Positions 7,238 through 16,182 of a stretch of 39,666 bases of DNA are shown here, one piece after another. A program made the position numbers and the translations under genes. Origin of the DNA: an uncultured Pseudomonadota bacterium (GTDB lineage Bacteria > Pseudomonadota > Alphaproteobacteria > RF32 > CAG-239); NCBI GenBank assembly GCA_949289935.1, contig CASEQD010000007.1, positions 1-39,666 of the forward strand. Reading direction: 5' to 3'. Within the stretch, counting starts at the first letter, position 1; every line of letters begins with the position of its first letter. Under the pieces are notes generated by a model. The model made no database searches and was not told the origin of the DNA. It worked only from the letters and a program-made list of their open reading frames with translations.

Positions 7238-7453
7238 ATGGAAGCTGTTATTCAAATTTTTTTAATGATCATTTTGGGAGTGCTGGCCTGCTGGTGCTTT
7301 AACAAGTTGCTGTGGAGCTGGTATAAATTTACGGCGGCGAGACGTGCCCGGAAGCATCCGGAAGATTTTCCCCGCACCGGCAGCATGGTTTTTAACAAAA
7401 AAACAAAACAGTTGGAAGCCGACAGCCGCCCGATACTTCCCGAAGAGAAATAA
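7238..7453 (+). CDS. Small single-pass membrane protein
   Basis: The 71-residue product has one hydrophobic helix (about residues 4-24, IQIFLMIILGVLACWCFNKL) followed by a basic stretch (RRARKH) and a polar C-terminus (KKTKQLEADSRPILPEEK). That topology suggests an inner-membrane anchor with a cytoplasmic tail. There is no obvious Shine-Dalgarno before ATG 7238. It ends just before a strong bidirectional terminator, which supports it being a real gene. The family is not recognised. Confidence 0.55.
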   Translation: MEAVIQIFLMIILGVLACWCFNKLLWSWYKFTAARRARKHPEDFPRTGSMVFNKKTKQLEADSRPILPEEK

Positions 7454-7466
7454 TTAAGTATCCATG

Positions 7467-7506
7467 AAAAAGCATCTGTAATCAGGCTGATTACAGGTGC
7501 TTTTTA
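7467..7506. terminator. Bidirectional Rho-independent terminator
   Basis: A long stem (AAAAAGCA...CTGTAATC pairing with GATTACAG...TGCTTTTT) has an A-run on the left and a T-run on the right. It lies between two converging genes and could end both transcripts. Confidence 0.85.
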
Positions 7507-7512
7507 ATCAAA

Positions 7513-7731
7513 TCAACATGTTTTTTTTGTCTCCCGAAGGTAGAAAAACGCGTTGAGTTTCATTTTTTGCCGGAGGTTTGCATCTTTCTCTTCCATAAGA
7601 GATAAAAAAAGACGAACAAACCAATCATACATCTCAGAGAAACACGTCACACTTTCCCCGGTTGAGGGTATCTCTTTTGACGGAACCGGGCTAAAAATTT
7701 TTCTTTGTCTTGTTGTTTCATAATATAACAT
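7513..7731 (-). CDS. Small hypothetical protein
   Basis: A 72-residue frame, partly hydrophobic in the middle (EMYDWFVRLFLSLMEEKD) and basic at the end. No family is recognised and the ribosome site is weak. An alternative start a few bases in, in another frame (MKQQDKEKFLARFRQKRYP), gives only 24 residues. Support for a real gene comes from codon content in the second half and from its position facing the bidirectional terminator at 7467-7506. Confidence 0.4.
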   Translation of the reverse strand: MLYYETTRQRKIFSPVPSKEIPSTGESVTCFSEMYDWFVRLFLSLMEEKDANLRQKMKLNAFFYLRETKKTC

Positions 7732-7951
7732 AATTTAAGTACATAAAAATAAATAACTGTTGTTATGTTAGTTAAGACCGCAAAATGTCAAGTTTATTCT
7801 GGGCGGAAGCGGAGGCGCAGAAAAAGAATTGACTTTTGCCTCTTGTTTTGTATATTTCCGGTGTGTTTAATATTATTAAAATCATCAAATTATTTTGTCT
7901 AACATTTGAGGATCCGGTCATATAAGCCTCGTTAAATATTCCGGCATTATT

Positions 7952-8524
7952 ATGGATTGGAGAATTGTACTTATTATTGCAGCGGCCAGCGTTTTTGTTT
8001 TGTTGTTTTTGTTTATGCTTTTTAATATCGCGCAGCTGCGACGAAAAGCCCGAAAAGAGCTGTCATACGAAGCCGGAGTTTATACCGGGCCGGCAGGTGA
8101 ACCGCAATGGGACGGAAAACTTCCCGAGAAAGTTGATGACTATACCGAGCCGCGTTATGTGTATGAGAATCTGACAGAAAGCACAAATTATCTTCCGGAA
8201 AACGGACGGGTTATCGGTTATCGGATATCTCCGGGGCTGGTTATTCATTCCCGTGTCATGACCAACATTCATGCACCATCCGTCGGCAGTTACATGGAAC
8301 GCCTGGGCGGAAAGCTCATAGAAGCGGAAGATATGCCGGCTTTATTGAAAAACTGGGATAAAATTTCCAAACTTCGAAAACAAGCCGGAGACAGTTCTCT
8401 GAATAAAACAGAGTTTTTTGGAACACATCAGGGATTGTTGGTTGTGTACAGCGCCCAAAACCTCGCATATAAGGATATATCCGGTTTTAGAAACGTGTGG
8501 GCGCAGCTTGTTCTGAAACGCTGA
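7952..8524 (+). CDS. Membrane-anchored protein of unknown function
   Basis: The 190-residue product has one N-terminal transmembrane helix (about 5-29, IVLIIAAASVFVLLFLFMLF) and then a basic RRKARKE segment. By the positive-inside rule this places the remaining 155 residues on the cytoplasmic side. The rest is a mixed soluble domain (GRVIGYRISPGLVIHSRVM, FFGTHQGLLVVYSAQNLAY) with no motif I recognise. It stands alone between terminators and is followed by its own terminator at 8537-8570. It resembles the 7238 gene in topology but not in sequence. Confidence 0.7.
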   Translation: MDWRIVLIIAAASVFVLLFLFMLFNIAQLRRKARKELSYEAGVYTGPAGEPQWDGKLPEKVDDYTEPRYVYENLTESTNYLPENGRVIGYRISPGLVIHSRVMTNIHAPSVGSYMERLGGKLIEAEDMPALLKNWDKISKLRKQAGDSSLNKTEFFGTHQGLLVVYSAQNLAYKDISGFRNVWAQLVLKR

Positions 8525-8536
8525 AATTACCCCATA

Positions 8537-8570
8537 AAATCCGATATGTAAAATATCGGATTTTATTTTC
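8537..8570 (+). terminator. Rho-independent terminator after the 7952 gene
   Basis: AAATCCGATAT and ATATCGGATTT form an 11-base stem with a 5-base loop (8537-8563), followed by a T-rich tail, 12 bases after the stop codon. Confidence 0.85.
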
Positions 8571-8649
8571 TTTTATAAATCCTTGGAGAGGGCAGGGCAA
8601 AACATAACATTCGGAAACTATATAATTCGATGCACGATAGAAAACAAAT

Positions 8650-8679
8650 CCTGTCGCAATTGCCGTTTTAAACGACAGG
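8650..8679 (-). terminator. Possible terminator of the ELM1-like operon
   Basis: CCTGTCG (8650-8656) pairs with CGACAGG (8673-8679). Read on the minus strand the stem is followed by ATTTGTTTTC. The loop is long (16 bases) and the T-run is imperfect, so the call is tentative. Confidence 0.4.
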
Positions 8680-8698
8680 CATCAAAAATGTCATTACT

Positions 8699-9985
8699 TT
8701 ACAATTTTACCCGGTTCATGACGGATTCGGCAAAAACTTTCAGCGGATTTGACAATATGACCGGCTTAAAATTTTCAGGTTCAAGTTCCATATGGCAGGC
8801 GAGTTTTACAAATTCTTCAAAATCAAGAGCATACTTTGGAACCATCAGTTGATACATATTGAAGGTGTCAGGACGGATAGACTTGTTGATGTGGATGCCT
8901 TCGGCGCTGATTGCCGTCGGAATGCCGGCGTTTATGGTTTCGCAGCAGGAAAAGCTGTCAACCGTATAAACGGCCAGCGTGTTGTCAAATCCCAGAACTG
9001 CCGGATAAATATTTCCGATAATTTCATGTCCGGAAAACTCGGCTTCAAATTTACCGGAATACAAACGCCACCGAGTTCTTTCGCCGGCTGTCCGGGCAAT
9101 ATGTTTACAATTATGAAATACAATATCCGGGTGCTGTTTAGTTCTTTCATACAAATAATCCGTGACATCATTCGGCGTGCGAGTCCCGTTGACAATAATA
9201 ACGCCGTATTGGTGCCGGGTCAGCGATATGCATTTTTCAAACAAAGCCTGGGCGTAATTGACGTCAAAAATAATTTCGCTTCCTTCCGTGCGGCCGCCCA
9301 GACAAATGACAATTTTTTTATTTTTATTTAAAATGCGTTGTAATTTATCCATATGAACCGCAATATAATCTTTCTTTGACGGTTGACGGAGCAAAGCCTC
9401 AAGCTCGGCTTTTTTTCGGATGATGTTTTCTTTGTTGAAAGAGTGGATGATGCCGACGGTAATCAAAACTTTTTTGCGTAATTTTTTATTTTGCAGCAGG
9501 CGGATGCGCGCCGAAAAAGTCAGCAAATGCTTTGGAACATTGATAAAGTCAACATATTTGTAATGATGCAGTTTACTGCTTAAAACGACGGTTAAGATTT
9601 CACCGAGTCCGTGCTGCCGGTAATATTCTTTAACGGCACGACAAACGGAATCGGCATTAACATCGGGAGAGCTTTCGGTAAGATTATAGGGTGTCAGAAA
9701 AACGCGGGGAACGGAAGATTCGGTTTCAAACCAGGCATCCAGAATGGAAAAAACTTCCGCGCGGAATTTTTTGTATCCGCCGAAATTCGTATAACACAAA
9801 GATTTTGGCAAATCCCTTGCTTCGGCGGCCTCAGGAGATAGCAACAAACATCGTTCGGCAGAGCAGATTACACCGGCTTTTTGATGCAAAGCCCGAATAG
9901 CGCCGATTAACTGATTGCGATATCCTGTATCGGCAGTATCAAACGCAAAAGCAACAACCTGTGATTTTTCACGTTTTTTTACCAT
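8699..9985 (-). CDS. ELM1/GtrOC1-like protein, putative sugar-nucleotide or glycosyl transferase
   Basis: This 428-residue protein has no signal peptide. The second half carries KKIVICLGGRTEGSEIIFD, YGVIIVNGTRTPNDVTDYLY and YTVDSFSCCETINAGIPTA. The arrangement fits the ELM1 family (named for a plant mitochondrial fission factor), which in alphaproteobacteria looks like a GT-B-type glycosyltransferase. The segment VDSFSCCETINAGIP corresponds to the usual donor-site loop of that fold. A ribosome site (AAGGAAT) precedes ATG 9985, 13 bases after the upstream unknown gene, so the two form an operon. A role in envelope glycan synthesis is inferred from fold resemblance only. Confidence 0.55.
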   Translation of the reverse strand: MVKKREKSQVVAFAFDTADTGYRNQLIGAIRALHQKAGVICSAERCLLLSPEAAEARDLPKSLCYTNFGGYKKFRAEVFSILDAWFETESSVPRVFLTPYNLTESSPDVNADSVCRAVKEYYRQHGLGEILTVVLSSKLHHYKYVDFINVPKHLLTFSARIRLLQNKKLRKKVLITVGIIHSFNKENIIRKKAELEALLRQPSKKDYIAVHMDKLQRILNKNKKIVICLGGRTEGSEIIFDVNYAQALFEKCISLTRHQYGVIIVNGTRTPNDVTDYLYERTKQHPDIVFHNCKHIARTAGERTRWRLYSGKFEAEFSGHEIIGNIYPAVLGFDNTLAVYTVDSFSCCETINAGIPTAISAEGIHINKSIRPDTFNMYQLMVPKYALDFEEFVKLACHMELEPENFKPVILSNPLKVFAESVMNRVKL

Positions 9986-9998
9986 TCTATTCCTTGTT

Positions 9999-10667
9999 TT
10001 AGGACTGTTTGTCTAAAAAAAACGAAGCGCACCAATATAATTTTTCCAAAAGATTGTCTTTATCTGTCAGTCCTTTTGCGTCAAATGCCCTCATTTTCAG
10101 AACAATGGAAATATCAATGTTGACGTCGGATTTTAGCAAAGACAGCATTTTAATAAAGCTGGCAAGAAGGATTGTATTGTGCCTGCTGGAAACGATAAAC
10201 TGATATTTCTTGCCGGGATTGGGCAGATGCAGCGCAATGGTGTTGTTAATATAATCCGTTTTAATATCCAGCCCCAGATAACCCAAAGTGCGGATATCGC
10301 GGTATACGGCATCGCTGTCCATTTGCAGCAGGCGCAAAACATAAATTGCCGCCGTACCGAAGAAAAAATACGGCCGATAAGAAGCCGCGGCCTGCTTAAA
10401 GTTTTTGACCTTGAAAACAGCCTGCAGCGGATAAGAGTTGTCGTCGCTTCCCATAATTCCCGTCAGTGCGGCAAACAGCAAAAAATATTTGTTTTCTTTT
10501 TCCGGTTCAATCAAAATAAGCTTGTTTTGACGGTTTTCGTCAACCAGCTTCCGGACGTCCCTCAAAACACTTTTGAAATCTATTTTATCCGGAGTCTTAA
10601 GAAAATAAACAGGGTAGTTTTTTCCGCAAAAAGCATTGCCTTCATTTTCATCAAAAATTATTTCCAT
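9999..10667 (-). CDS. Unknown protein paired with the ELM1-like gene
   Basis: From the chosen start (ATG 10667, MEIIFDENEG, with AAGGGATAAAT upstream) the product is 222 residues. The frame extends to 10721, but that longer start lacks a ribosome site. The protein is soluble with mixed alpha/beta character (NKLILIEPEKENKYFLLFAA, KYQFIVSSRHNTILLASFIK) and no signal peptide. I recognise no family. The tight spacing with the ELM1-like gene suggests a shared process, possibly handling of an envelope precursor. Confidence 0.65.
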   Translation of the reverse strand: MEIIFDENEGNAFCGKNYPVYFLKTPDKIDFKSVLRDVRKLVDENRQNKLILIEPEKENKYFLLFAALTGIMGSDDNSYPLQAVFKVKNFKQAAASYRPYFFFGTAAIYVLRLLQMDSDAVYRDIRTLGYLGLDIKTDYINNTIALHLPNPGKKYQFIVSSRHNTILLASFIKMLSLLKSDVNIDISIVLKMRAFDAKGLTDKDNLLEKLYWCASFFLDKQS

Positions 10668-10815
10668 ATTTATCCCTTTCTGTTCACAGGCTGTTAAGGC
10701 GCCCCAAAACATCTGTTGCATAAAACTTCTATATCATATTAAAATTCAAAATAAAACATATTTTTTTACGGCGTTAAGTTTTTCATAACCGAAACGGTTA
10801 ACAATATAAAATATT

Positions 10816-11403
10816 TCAGACATTGCTTCGGATGGAGTTTTTGCAGCGGCAGTTTGCCAGATGGTCGTTGACAAAGCCGGTTGCCTGCAGAAAGGCATAA
10901 CAAATTGTCGGGCCGAAAAATTTAAAGCCGCGTTTTTTCATATCTTTACTGATGGCTTCGGCTTCCGGAGAAAAAGCCGGAATTTGTTTCAATGAGTTAA
11001 AATTGTTGACAATCGGCCGTCTGCCGGGAAAAAAAGATAAAATATATTGATAAAAACTGCCGAATTCATCTTGTATTTTCATAAATTGACGGGCATTGCC
11101 GATTGCAGCTTCAATCTTCAAACGGTTTTTGACAATACCGTCAAACCGCATCAGACGGTCAATATCATCCGGTTTCATTTGTGCCGTTTTTTTAACGTCA
11201 AATTGACAAAAAGCTTTCCTGTATTGCTCCCGTTTCCTTAGGATTGTAATCCAGGACAATCCTGCTTGGGCGCTTTCAAGCAGCAAAAATTCAAACAATT
11301 TTTTATCATCAAAGGTTGGTTGTCCCCACTCTTCGTCGTGATACCTGACATAAAGCTCCTCCGTTCCGCACCAGCCGCAGCGTCCGTTAATCAGATCGTT
11401 CAT
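10816..11403 (-). CDS. tag: DNA-3-methyladenine glycosylase I
   Basis: Tag removes 3-methyladenine from alkylated DNA, starting base excision repair. The 195 residues match the family length. The N-terminus has RCGWCG and YHDEEWG, where C9 and H22 correspond to two zinc ligands. The C-terminus has FVNDHLANC with H181 and C185 as the other two, at the family spacing of four. The segments GLSWITILRKREQYRKAF and FDGIVKNRLKIEA are the conserved helix-hairpin-helix region. It appears monocistronic, and no LexA or Ada-type box is obvious upstream. Confidence 0.95.
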   Translation of the reverse strand: MNDLINGRCGWCGTEELYVRYHDEEWGQPTFDDKKLFEFLLLESAQAGLSWITILRKREQYRKAFCQFDVKKTAQMKPDDIDRLMRFDGIVKNRLKIEAAIGNARQFMKIQDEFGSFYQYILSFFPGRRPIVNNFNSLKQIPAFSPEAEAISKDMKKRGFKFFGPTICYAFLQATGFVNDHLANCRCKNSIRSNV

Positions 11404-11820
11404 AATTTATTACCCTGTTTATGGCTTCCACACCTCAATATAATAATAGTTTGTTGAAAAATAATTAAAACCTCAAAGGGATTCTGTCAAAAAACAGAGC
11501 AGATGAAACAAGTAATAAGGCGGAGGTATGAAAAAAAACAAGTCATTACATGATGTTACATTTTATAGTTGAATTAGAATAAAAAGAAGTTGCAAATTAA
11601 AGTAATTTATAATAACATCCGCCGTATAAATAAATAGAAGGTTTTTGTTGAAAAAAAATAATATAAATTATCCTTAAATTATATTAAGTTTAAGGAAAAG
11701 AGAAGCACTAACCATAATGTAAAATATAAAACAACGTTTTACGAAAAAAATAACGGTAAAATAAAATTATTTTTTTTCAATAAAATCCTCAGCTTTTCAT
11801 AAAAAAGGAAATTTTTTGAA
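11404..11820. other. AT-rich intergenic leader before the polysaccharide operon
   Basis: No gene is visible here. The region is very AT-rich and contains an inverted repeat CCTTAAA/TTTAAGG (11672-11678 and 11689-11695) around an AT-rich loop, plus a weaker GTAAAA/TTTTAC pair about 20-40 bases further on. The promoter of the six-gene glycan operon must lie here, but several hexamer pairs are possible and I cannot choose one. No JUMPstart-like element is seen. Confidence 0.5.
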
Positions 11821-12948
11821 ATGACGAAAGCATCGCCGGAAATATCTGTTATCATGCCGGTCTACAACACCCGGGAAGACTACCTCAGAGAGGCAGTGGA
11901 AAGTATTGTTAATCAAACATATCCGGACTTTGAGCTTATTATTGTCGACGATGCCTCAGAGGCGGATGTTTCTGAAGTAATCGAATCATACAAAGATAAA
12001 CGCATTTTTTATTACCGCCGGGAAAAGAATGAAGGAGCGGCGGCGGCGCGCAATTTTGCCATAGACCGCGCCAGAGGAAAATACATAGCCTTTATGGATT
12101 CGGATGATGTTTCCCTGCCGGAACGGTTTGAAAAACAAATCGGCTTTTTGAAACGGCATCCGGAAATCGGATGTCTGGGAACAAAAGTCGGTTACATCGG
12201 CAATGATGTTGCCGGGCGGAAAGAAATTCAAAAGCCCGTTGTCCATGAGGAAATTGAACATTACCTTATTTTTATGGGATGCGTTTTTTGTCAGTCAAGC
12301 GTTGTCTTAAAAAAAGAAGTGCTTGATAAAAACAACATCCGTTATCAAAGCTGTTATGTCCCGGCGGAAGATTATGCCTTATGGCTGGATTTAATTGGAA
12401 AAACAAAATTTGCCGTGCTGGAGGAAAAACTTGTTTTGTACCGTTCCCACACCGACAACATTTCTCACCGGGAAAATAAAAAACAGGGTACTAATTCTGT
12501 CCGGGCGCGTCTTGAGACCTTGCAAAAACACTATAAAGTCAGGCAGCTGAGCGTTGAAGTTTGGACGGATTTTTTTAATTATTCATCGCTTAATACGCAA
12601 AAAGAAGAAAAAATAAAAAATGAACTGGATGGAATAATTGCAGCATTGGAAGGGGGAAATAATCCTTTTTTGGATATTTCCTCGTTTCTGAACGGCTGCG
12701 TTTTTATTTTGCGGGAAAGTGAAAATTCCATAGGCGAAAAGCTGGCGCAGCTGATTGTTGATTTTGAGCGGAAGGGATATCCGGTCAAAAACGCCAAAAA
12801 ACTTTTCCGGAAAAAGTTCAAAAAACAATATTACCATACGCGGAACGTGGCCGGACAGCTGAAGCTGATGCGCTCGCCGTTAAACCGTCTGCTGGAAATT
12901 CCGTTGATTTTTAGAATCTTTTGTTTTGTTACCAGAGGTGTATTATGA
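11821..12948 (+). CDS. Family 2 glycosyltransferase
   Basis: A GT-A fold inverting glycosyltransferase of 375 residues that would transfer a sugar from a nucleotide donor onto a growing glycan. The first 220 residues are the GT2 domain: [24 protein letters not shown] and the metal-binding DSDD at 93-96, followed by the acceptor-side segment [12 protein letters not shown]. The remaining 150 residues are basic and contain no transmembrane helix, so it is probably a cytoplasmic, membrane-associated enzyme. It opens the operon, and its stop overlaps the next start as ATGA. Donor and acceptor cannot be read from sequence. Confidence 0.9.
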   Translation: MTKASPEISVIMPVYNTREDYLREAVESIVNQTYPDFELIIVDDASEADVSEVIESYKDKRIFYYRREKNEGAAAARNFAIDRARGKYIAFMDSDDVSLPERFEKQIGFLKRHPEIGCLGTKVGYIGNDVAGRKEIQKPVVHEEIEHYLIFMGCVFCQSSVVLKKEVLDKNNIRYQSCYVPAEDYALWLDLIGKTKFAVLEEKLVLYRSHTDNISHRENKKQGTNSVRARLETLQKHYKVRQLSVEVWTDFFNYSSLNTQKEEKIKNELDGIIAALEGGNNPFLDISSFLNGCVFILRESENSIGEKLAQLIVDFERKGYPVKNAKKLFRKKFKKQYYHTRNVAGQLKLMRSPLNRLLEIPLIFRIFCFVTRGVL

Positions 12949-13910
12949 AAACAATTTTAGTTACGGGAGGAACCGGTTTTCTTGGTTCCAATTTGTGCAT
13001 ACGTTTAATTAAAGAAGGAAACAGGGTTATTTGTGTAGACAACAATTATACCGGACGGATCGGAAATGTTTTGGAAATCATTTCTCATCCTGGTTTTCGC
13101 TTTATTGAGCATGACATTTGCAATCCGTTGGAAATTAATAATGAAAAAATCGACCAGATTTATAACATGGCTTGTCCGGCGTCACCGCCGGCTTACCAGG
13201 GAAGCTATTCGATTAAAACGACAAAGACCTGCGTCTTTGGCGCCATAAACATGTTGGAACTGGCAAAAAAACACGGTGCGACGATTTTGCAGACCTCGAC
13301 CTCAGAAGTCTATGGCGAACCGCTTGTCCATCCGCAGGTGGAAACTTACCGGGGCAATGTTAATCCGATAGGCATCCGCGCCTGCTATGATGAAGGAAAA
13401 CGTTGTGCCGAAAGTTTGTTTTTTGACTATTACCGGCATGAAGGCGTTGACATCAAAGTTATCCGCATTTTCAATACCTACGGTCCGAATATGGATCCGA
13501 ACGACGGCCGCGTCGTCAGCAATTTCATCTGCCAGGCTCTGAGCGGCAGGGATATTACCGTTTACGGCGACGGAAGTCAGACCCGTTCGTTTTGTTATGT
13601 CGATGATTTGATAGAAGTCATCATCAGAATGATGAATTCGCCGCGGGGATTTACCGGACCGGTCAATACGGGAAATCCCGGAGAATTTACGATTAAAGAA
13701 CTGGCTGAAAAAGTAGTTGCCAAAATCGGAGGAAGTTCTAAAATCATATACAAAGATCTGCCTTCGGATGATCCGACGCAGCGCCGTCCGGATATCACGC
13801 TGGCAAAAACAAAGCTGGGATGGGAGCCGAAAATCAATCTGGATGAAGGTTTAGATAAAACAATCGAATATTTCAAAACGCAAATTAATCTTTTTAAGAA
13901 GGCTGAATAA
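12945..13910 (+). CDS. uxs: UDP-glucuronate decarboxylase (UDP-xylose synthase)
   Basis: Converts UDP-glucuronic acid to UDP-xylose with bound NAD. The 321-residue short-chain dehydrogenase fold shows the NAD loop [10 protein letters not shown] (7-16), the UXS-type [12 protein letters not shown], the TSTSEVYG segment, and the catalytic pair Y148/K152 in ACYDEGKR, all typical of UXS. The true start is ATG 12945 (AGAGGTG ribosome site), which overlaps the upstream stop by 4 bases; the longer frame from 12921 is not needed. Its substrate is made by the next gene, ugd. Confidence 0.93.
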   Translation: MKTILVTGGTGFLGSNLCIRLIKEGNRVICVDNNYTGRIGNVLEIISHPGFRFIEHDICNPLEINNEKIDQIYNMACPASPPAYQGSYSIKTTKTCVFGAINMLELAKKHGATILQTSTSEVYGEPLVHPQVETYRGNVNPIGIRACYDEGKRCAESLFFDYYRHEGVDIKVIRIFNTYGPNMDPNDGRVVSNFICQALSGRDITVYGDGSQTRSFCYVDDLIEVIIRMMNSPRGFTGPVNTGNPGEFTIKELAEKVVAKIGGSSKIIYKDLPSDDPTQRRPDITLAKTKLGWEPKINLDEGLDKTIEYFKTQINLFKKAE

Positions 13911-13911
13911 A

Positions 13912-15210
13912 ATGAAAGTAGGAATAATCGGAACAGGATATGTCGGTTTGCCGACCGGCGTCGGATTGGCAGAGCTTGGCAACGAAGTGACGTGCATTGA
14001 CCGCGAACCCAAAAAAATAGAGGCGTTAAAAGCCGGAAAACTCACGCTTTATGAAGACGGGCTTGAAGAGCTTTTCCACAAGAATGTCAAGGCCGGCCGC
14101 ATCCGGTTTACCACTTCGATGAAAGAAGGAGTCGGCAATGCGGATTTGGTCATCATTGCCGTAGGTACGCCGCCGCACCCGGTAACCAAAGAAGCCGACA
14201 TGAAATACATTCATGCCGCGGCAACCGAATTGGCCGAATATTTAAACGGCTATACGGTTATTGCAACAAAATCCACGGTTCCCGTCGGAACGGGTGACGA
14301 TGTTGAAGCCTTAATCAGCAAAAAAAATCCTTTTGCCGATTTTGACGTTGTTTCGCTGCCGGAATTTCTGCGTGAAGGATTCGCTGTGCACGACTTTTTC
14401 CATCCGGACAGAATTGTTGTCGGTGCCAACACGGAAAAAGCCCGCAATGTTATCAAAGAATTGTATAAGCCGTTTGAGGGCAAGACCAACATGCTGTTTG
14501 TCAAACGCCGTTCAAGCGAAACCATTAAATATGCCTCAAATGCTTTTCTGGCAATAAAAATTCACTACATTAACGAAATGGCCGATTTTTGTGAAAAAAC
14601 CGGCGCGGATATTACCGAAGTGGCTAAAGGCATGGGGCTTGACACCCGTATCGGTCCGCGTTTTTTAAACCCGGGGCCGGGCTACGGTGGCAGCTGTTTT
14701 CCGAAAGATACGATGGCTATGGCCTACATGGCGCGCCAGAATAATGTTGAAATGACTCTGATTAATGCGGCGATAGAAGGAAATTTGCGCCGCAAAAAAC
14801 AAATGGCGGAACGGATTCTTGATGCGGTTAAGGAAATCGAAAATCCGAAAATTGCCGTTTTGGGGCTGGCGTTCAAAGATGGGACGGATGATTGCCGCGA
14901 AAGCCCGGCGATGGAAATCGTCGGAGAGTTGATTAACAACAAAGCAGACGTTACGGCATATGATCCCAAAGCAATGGGCACGGCCTGTTTTCTCCTTGGC
15001 GATAAAATCAATTATGCCGATGATATGTATTCGGCATTGAAAGGCGCCGATGTCTTGGCCGTCCTTACCGAATGGCAGGAATTCCGCACGCTGGATTTGA
15101 AAAAAACCGCGGAAATCATGCGTCATAAAAACATTGTTGACTGTCGCAACCTGTTGGATGCGGAAGAGGCAAAACAAAACGGCTTTGTTTACAGAGGAAT
15201 AGGCCGATGA
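13912..15210 (+). CDS. ugd: UDP-glucose 6-dehydrogenase
   Basis: Oxidises UDP-glucose to UDP-glucuronate using two NAD. The 432 residues include the N-terminal NAD site GIIGTGYVGLPTG (4-16), VGTPP at 84-88, the KSTVPVGT loop, the central helix with SSETIKYASNAFLAIKI, and the nucleophile C262 in GYGGSCFPKD. A C-terminal UDP-binding part begins at VLGLAFKDGTDDCRES. The gene starts one base after uxs and overlaps galE by 4 bases, so the UDP-GlcA made here can feed the adjacent decarboxylase. Confidence 0.96.
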   Translation: MKVGIIGTGYVGLPTGVGLAELGNEVTCIDREPKKIEALKAGKLTLYEDGLEELFHKNVKAGRIRFTTSMKEGVGNADLVIIAVGTPPHPVTKEADMKYIHAAATELAEYLNGYTVIATKSTVPVGTGDDVEALISKKNPFADFDVVSLPEFLREGFAVHDFFHPDRIVVGANTEKARNVIKELYKPFEGKTNMLFVKRRSSETIKYASNAFLAIKIHYINEMADFCEKTGADITEVAKGMGLDTRIGPRFLNPGPGYGGSCFPKDTMAMAYMARQNNVEMTLINAAIEGNLRRKKQMAERILDAVKEIENPKIAVLGLAFKDGTDDCRESPAMEIVGELINNKADVTAYDPKAMGTACFLLGDKINYADDMYSALKGADVLAVLTEWQEFRTLDLKKTAEIMRHKNIVDCRNLLDAEEAKQNGFVYRGIGR

Positions 15211-16181
15211 CGAATATTCTGGTTATGGGCGGAGCCGGCTACATCGGCTCCCATACTGTCAGACACCTGCTTGACAGGGGATACGGGGTTGTCGTTGCCG
15301 ATAATCTGATTTACGGACATCGTGAAGCGGTTGACGAAAGAGCGGAATTTGTTCATGCCGATTTGCTGGATAAATATTCCCTTGAAAAACTTTTTCAAAA
15401 CAATCACATTGATGCCGTCATTCATTTTGCGGCTTTTGCCTACGTCGGAGAAAGTGTTTCTGAACCGGAGAAGTATTATTTCAACAATGTTGTCGGAACC
15501 ATAAATTTGCTCAATGTCATGCAAATGCATAAGGTCGGGAAAATTGTTTTTTCCAGCACTTGTGCAACTTACGGCGAGCCGCAGTATACGCCGATTGATG
15601 AAAGCCATCCGCAGTGTCCGATAAATCCTTACGGCCGGACAAAATTGATGATTGAGCAGATTTTTGCCGATTATGAGCGTGCATACGGACTGCAGCACAT
15701 TGCTCTGCGTTATTTTAATGCCGCCGGTTGTTCGTCAGACGGAAAACTCGGCGAGAGCCATTCGCCGGAAACACATCTCATCCCGTTGGTGTTAAAGGCC
15801 ATAACCGGAGAGCGCAAAAATATCAAAATTTTCGGAACGGATTATGATACGCCGGACGGAACCTGCATCCGTGACTATATTCATGTTGAAGATCTGGCTC
15901 AGGCTCATCGTCTGGCTGTGGAAAAGGCCGGCGTTTATAACGGCTGTATAAATCTGGGAACCGGCATCGGAACTTCGGTAAAAGAAATTATTTCGGCAGC
16001 GGAAGAAGTCAGCGGCAAAAAATGTCCGGTAGAATATGCGCCGCGCCGGGCAGGCGATCCGGCAAAACTTTTTGCCGACAACCGGCGTGCCAAAGAAATT
16101 CTGGGTTGGACGCCGGCATACACCGATATTCGTGATATTGTCAAAACGGCATGGAACTGGGAAATAAACAGGAAATATTAA
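15207..16181 (+). CDS. galE: UDP-glucose 4-epimerase
   Basis: Interconverts UDP-glucose and UDP-galactose. The 324-residue protein has GGAGYIGSH (8-16), HFAAFAYVGESV, SSTCATYG and the catalytic Y142/K146 in NPYGRTK, then LRYFNAAGC and DYIHVEDLA, all as in GalE. It overlaps ugd by 4 bases (ATGA) and is followed after 1 base by glf, which would use its UDP-galactopyranose product. This ordering implies that the surface polymer contains galactofuranose. Confidence 0.95.
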   Translation: MTNILVMGGAGYIGSHTVRHLLDRGYGVVVADNLIYGHREAVDERAEFVHADLLDKYSLEKLFQNNHIDAVIHFAAFAYVGESVSEPEKYYFNNVVGTINLLNVMQMHKVGKIVFSSTCATYGEPQYTPIDESHPQCPINPYGRTKLMIEQIFADYERAYGLQHIALRYFNAAGCSSDGKLGESHSPETHLIPLVLKAITGERKNIKIFGTDYDTPDGTCIRDYIHVEDLAQAHRLAVEKAGVYNGCINLGTGIGTSVKEIISAAEEVSGKKCPVEYAPRRAGDPAKLFADNRRAKEILGWTPAYTDIRDIVKTAWNWEINRKY

Positions 16182-16182
16182 A

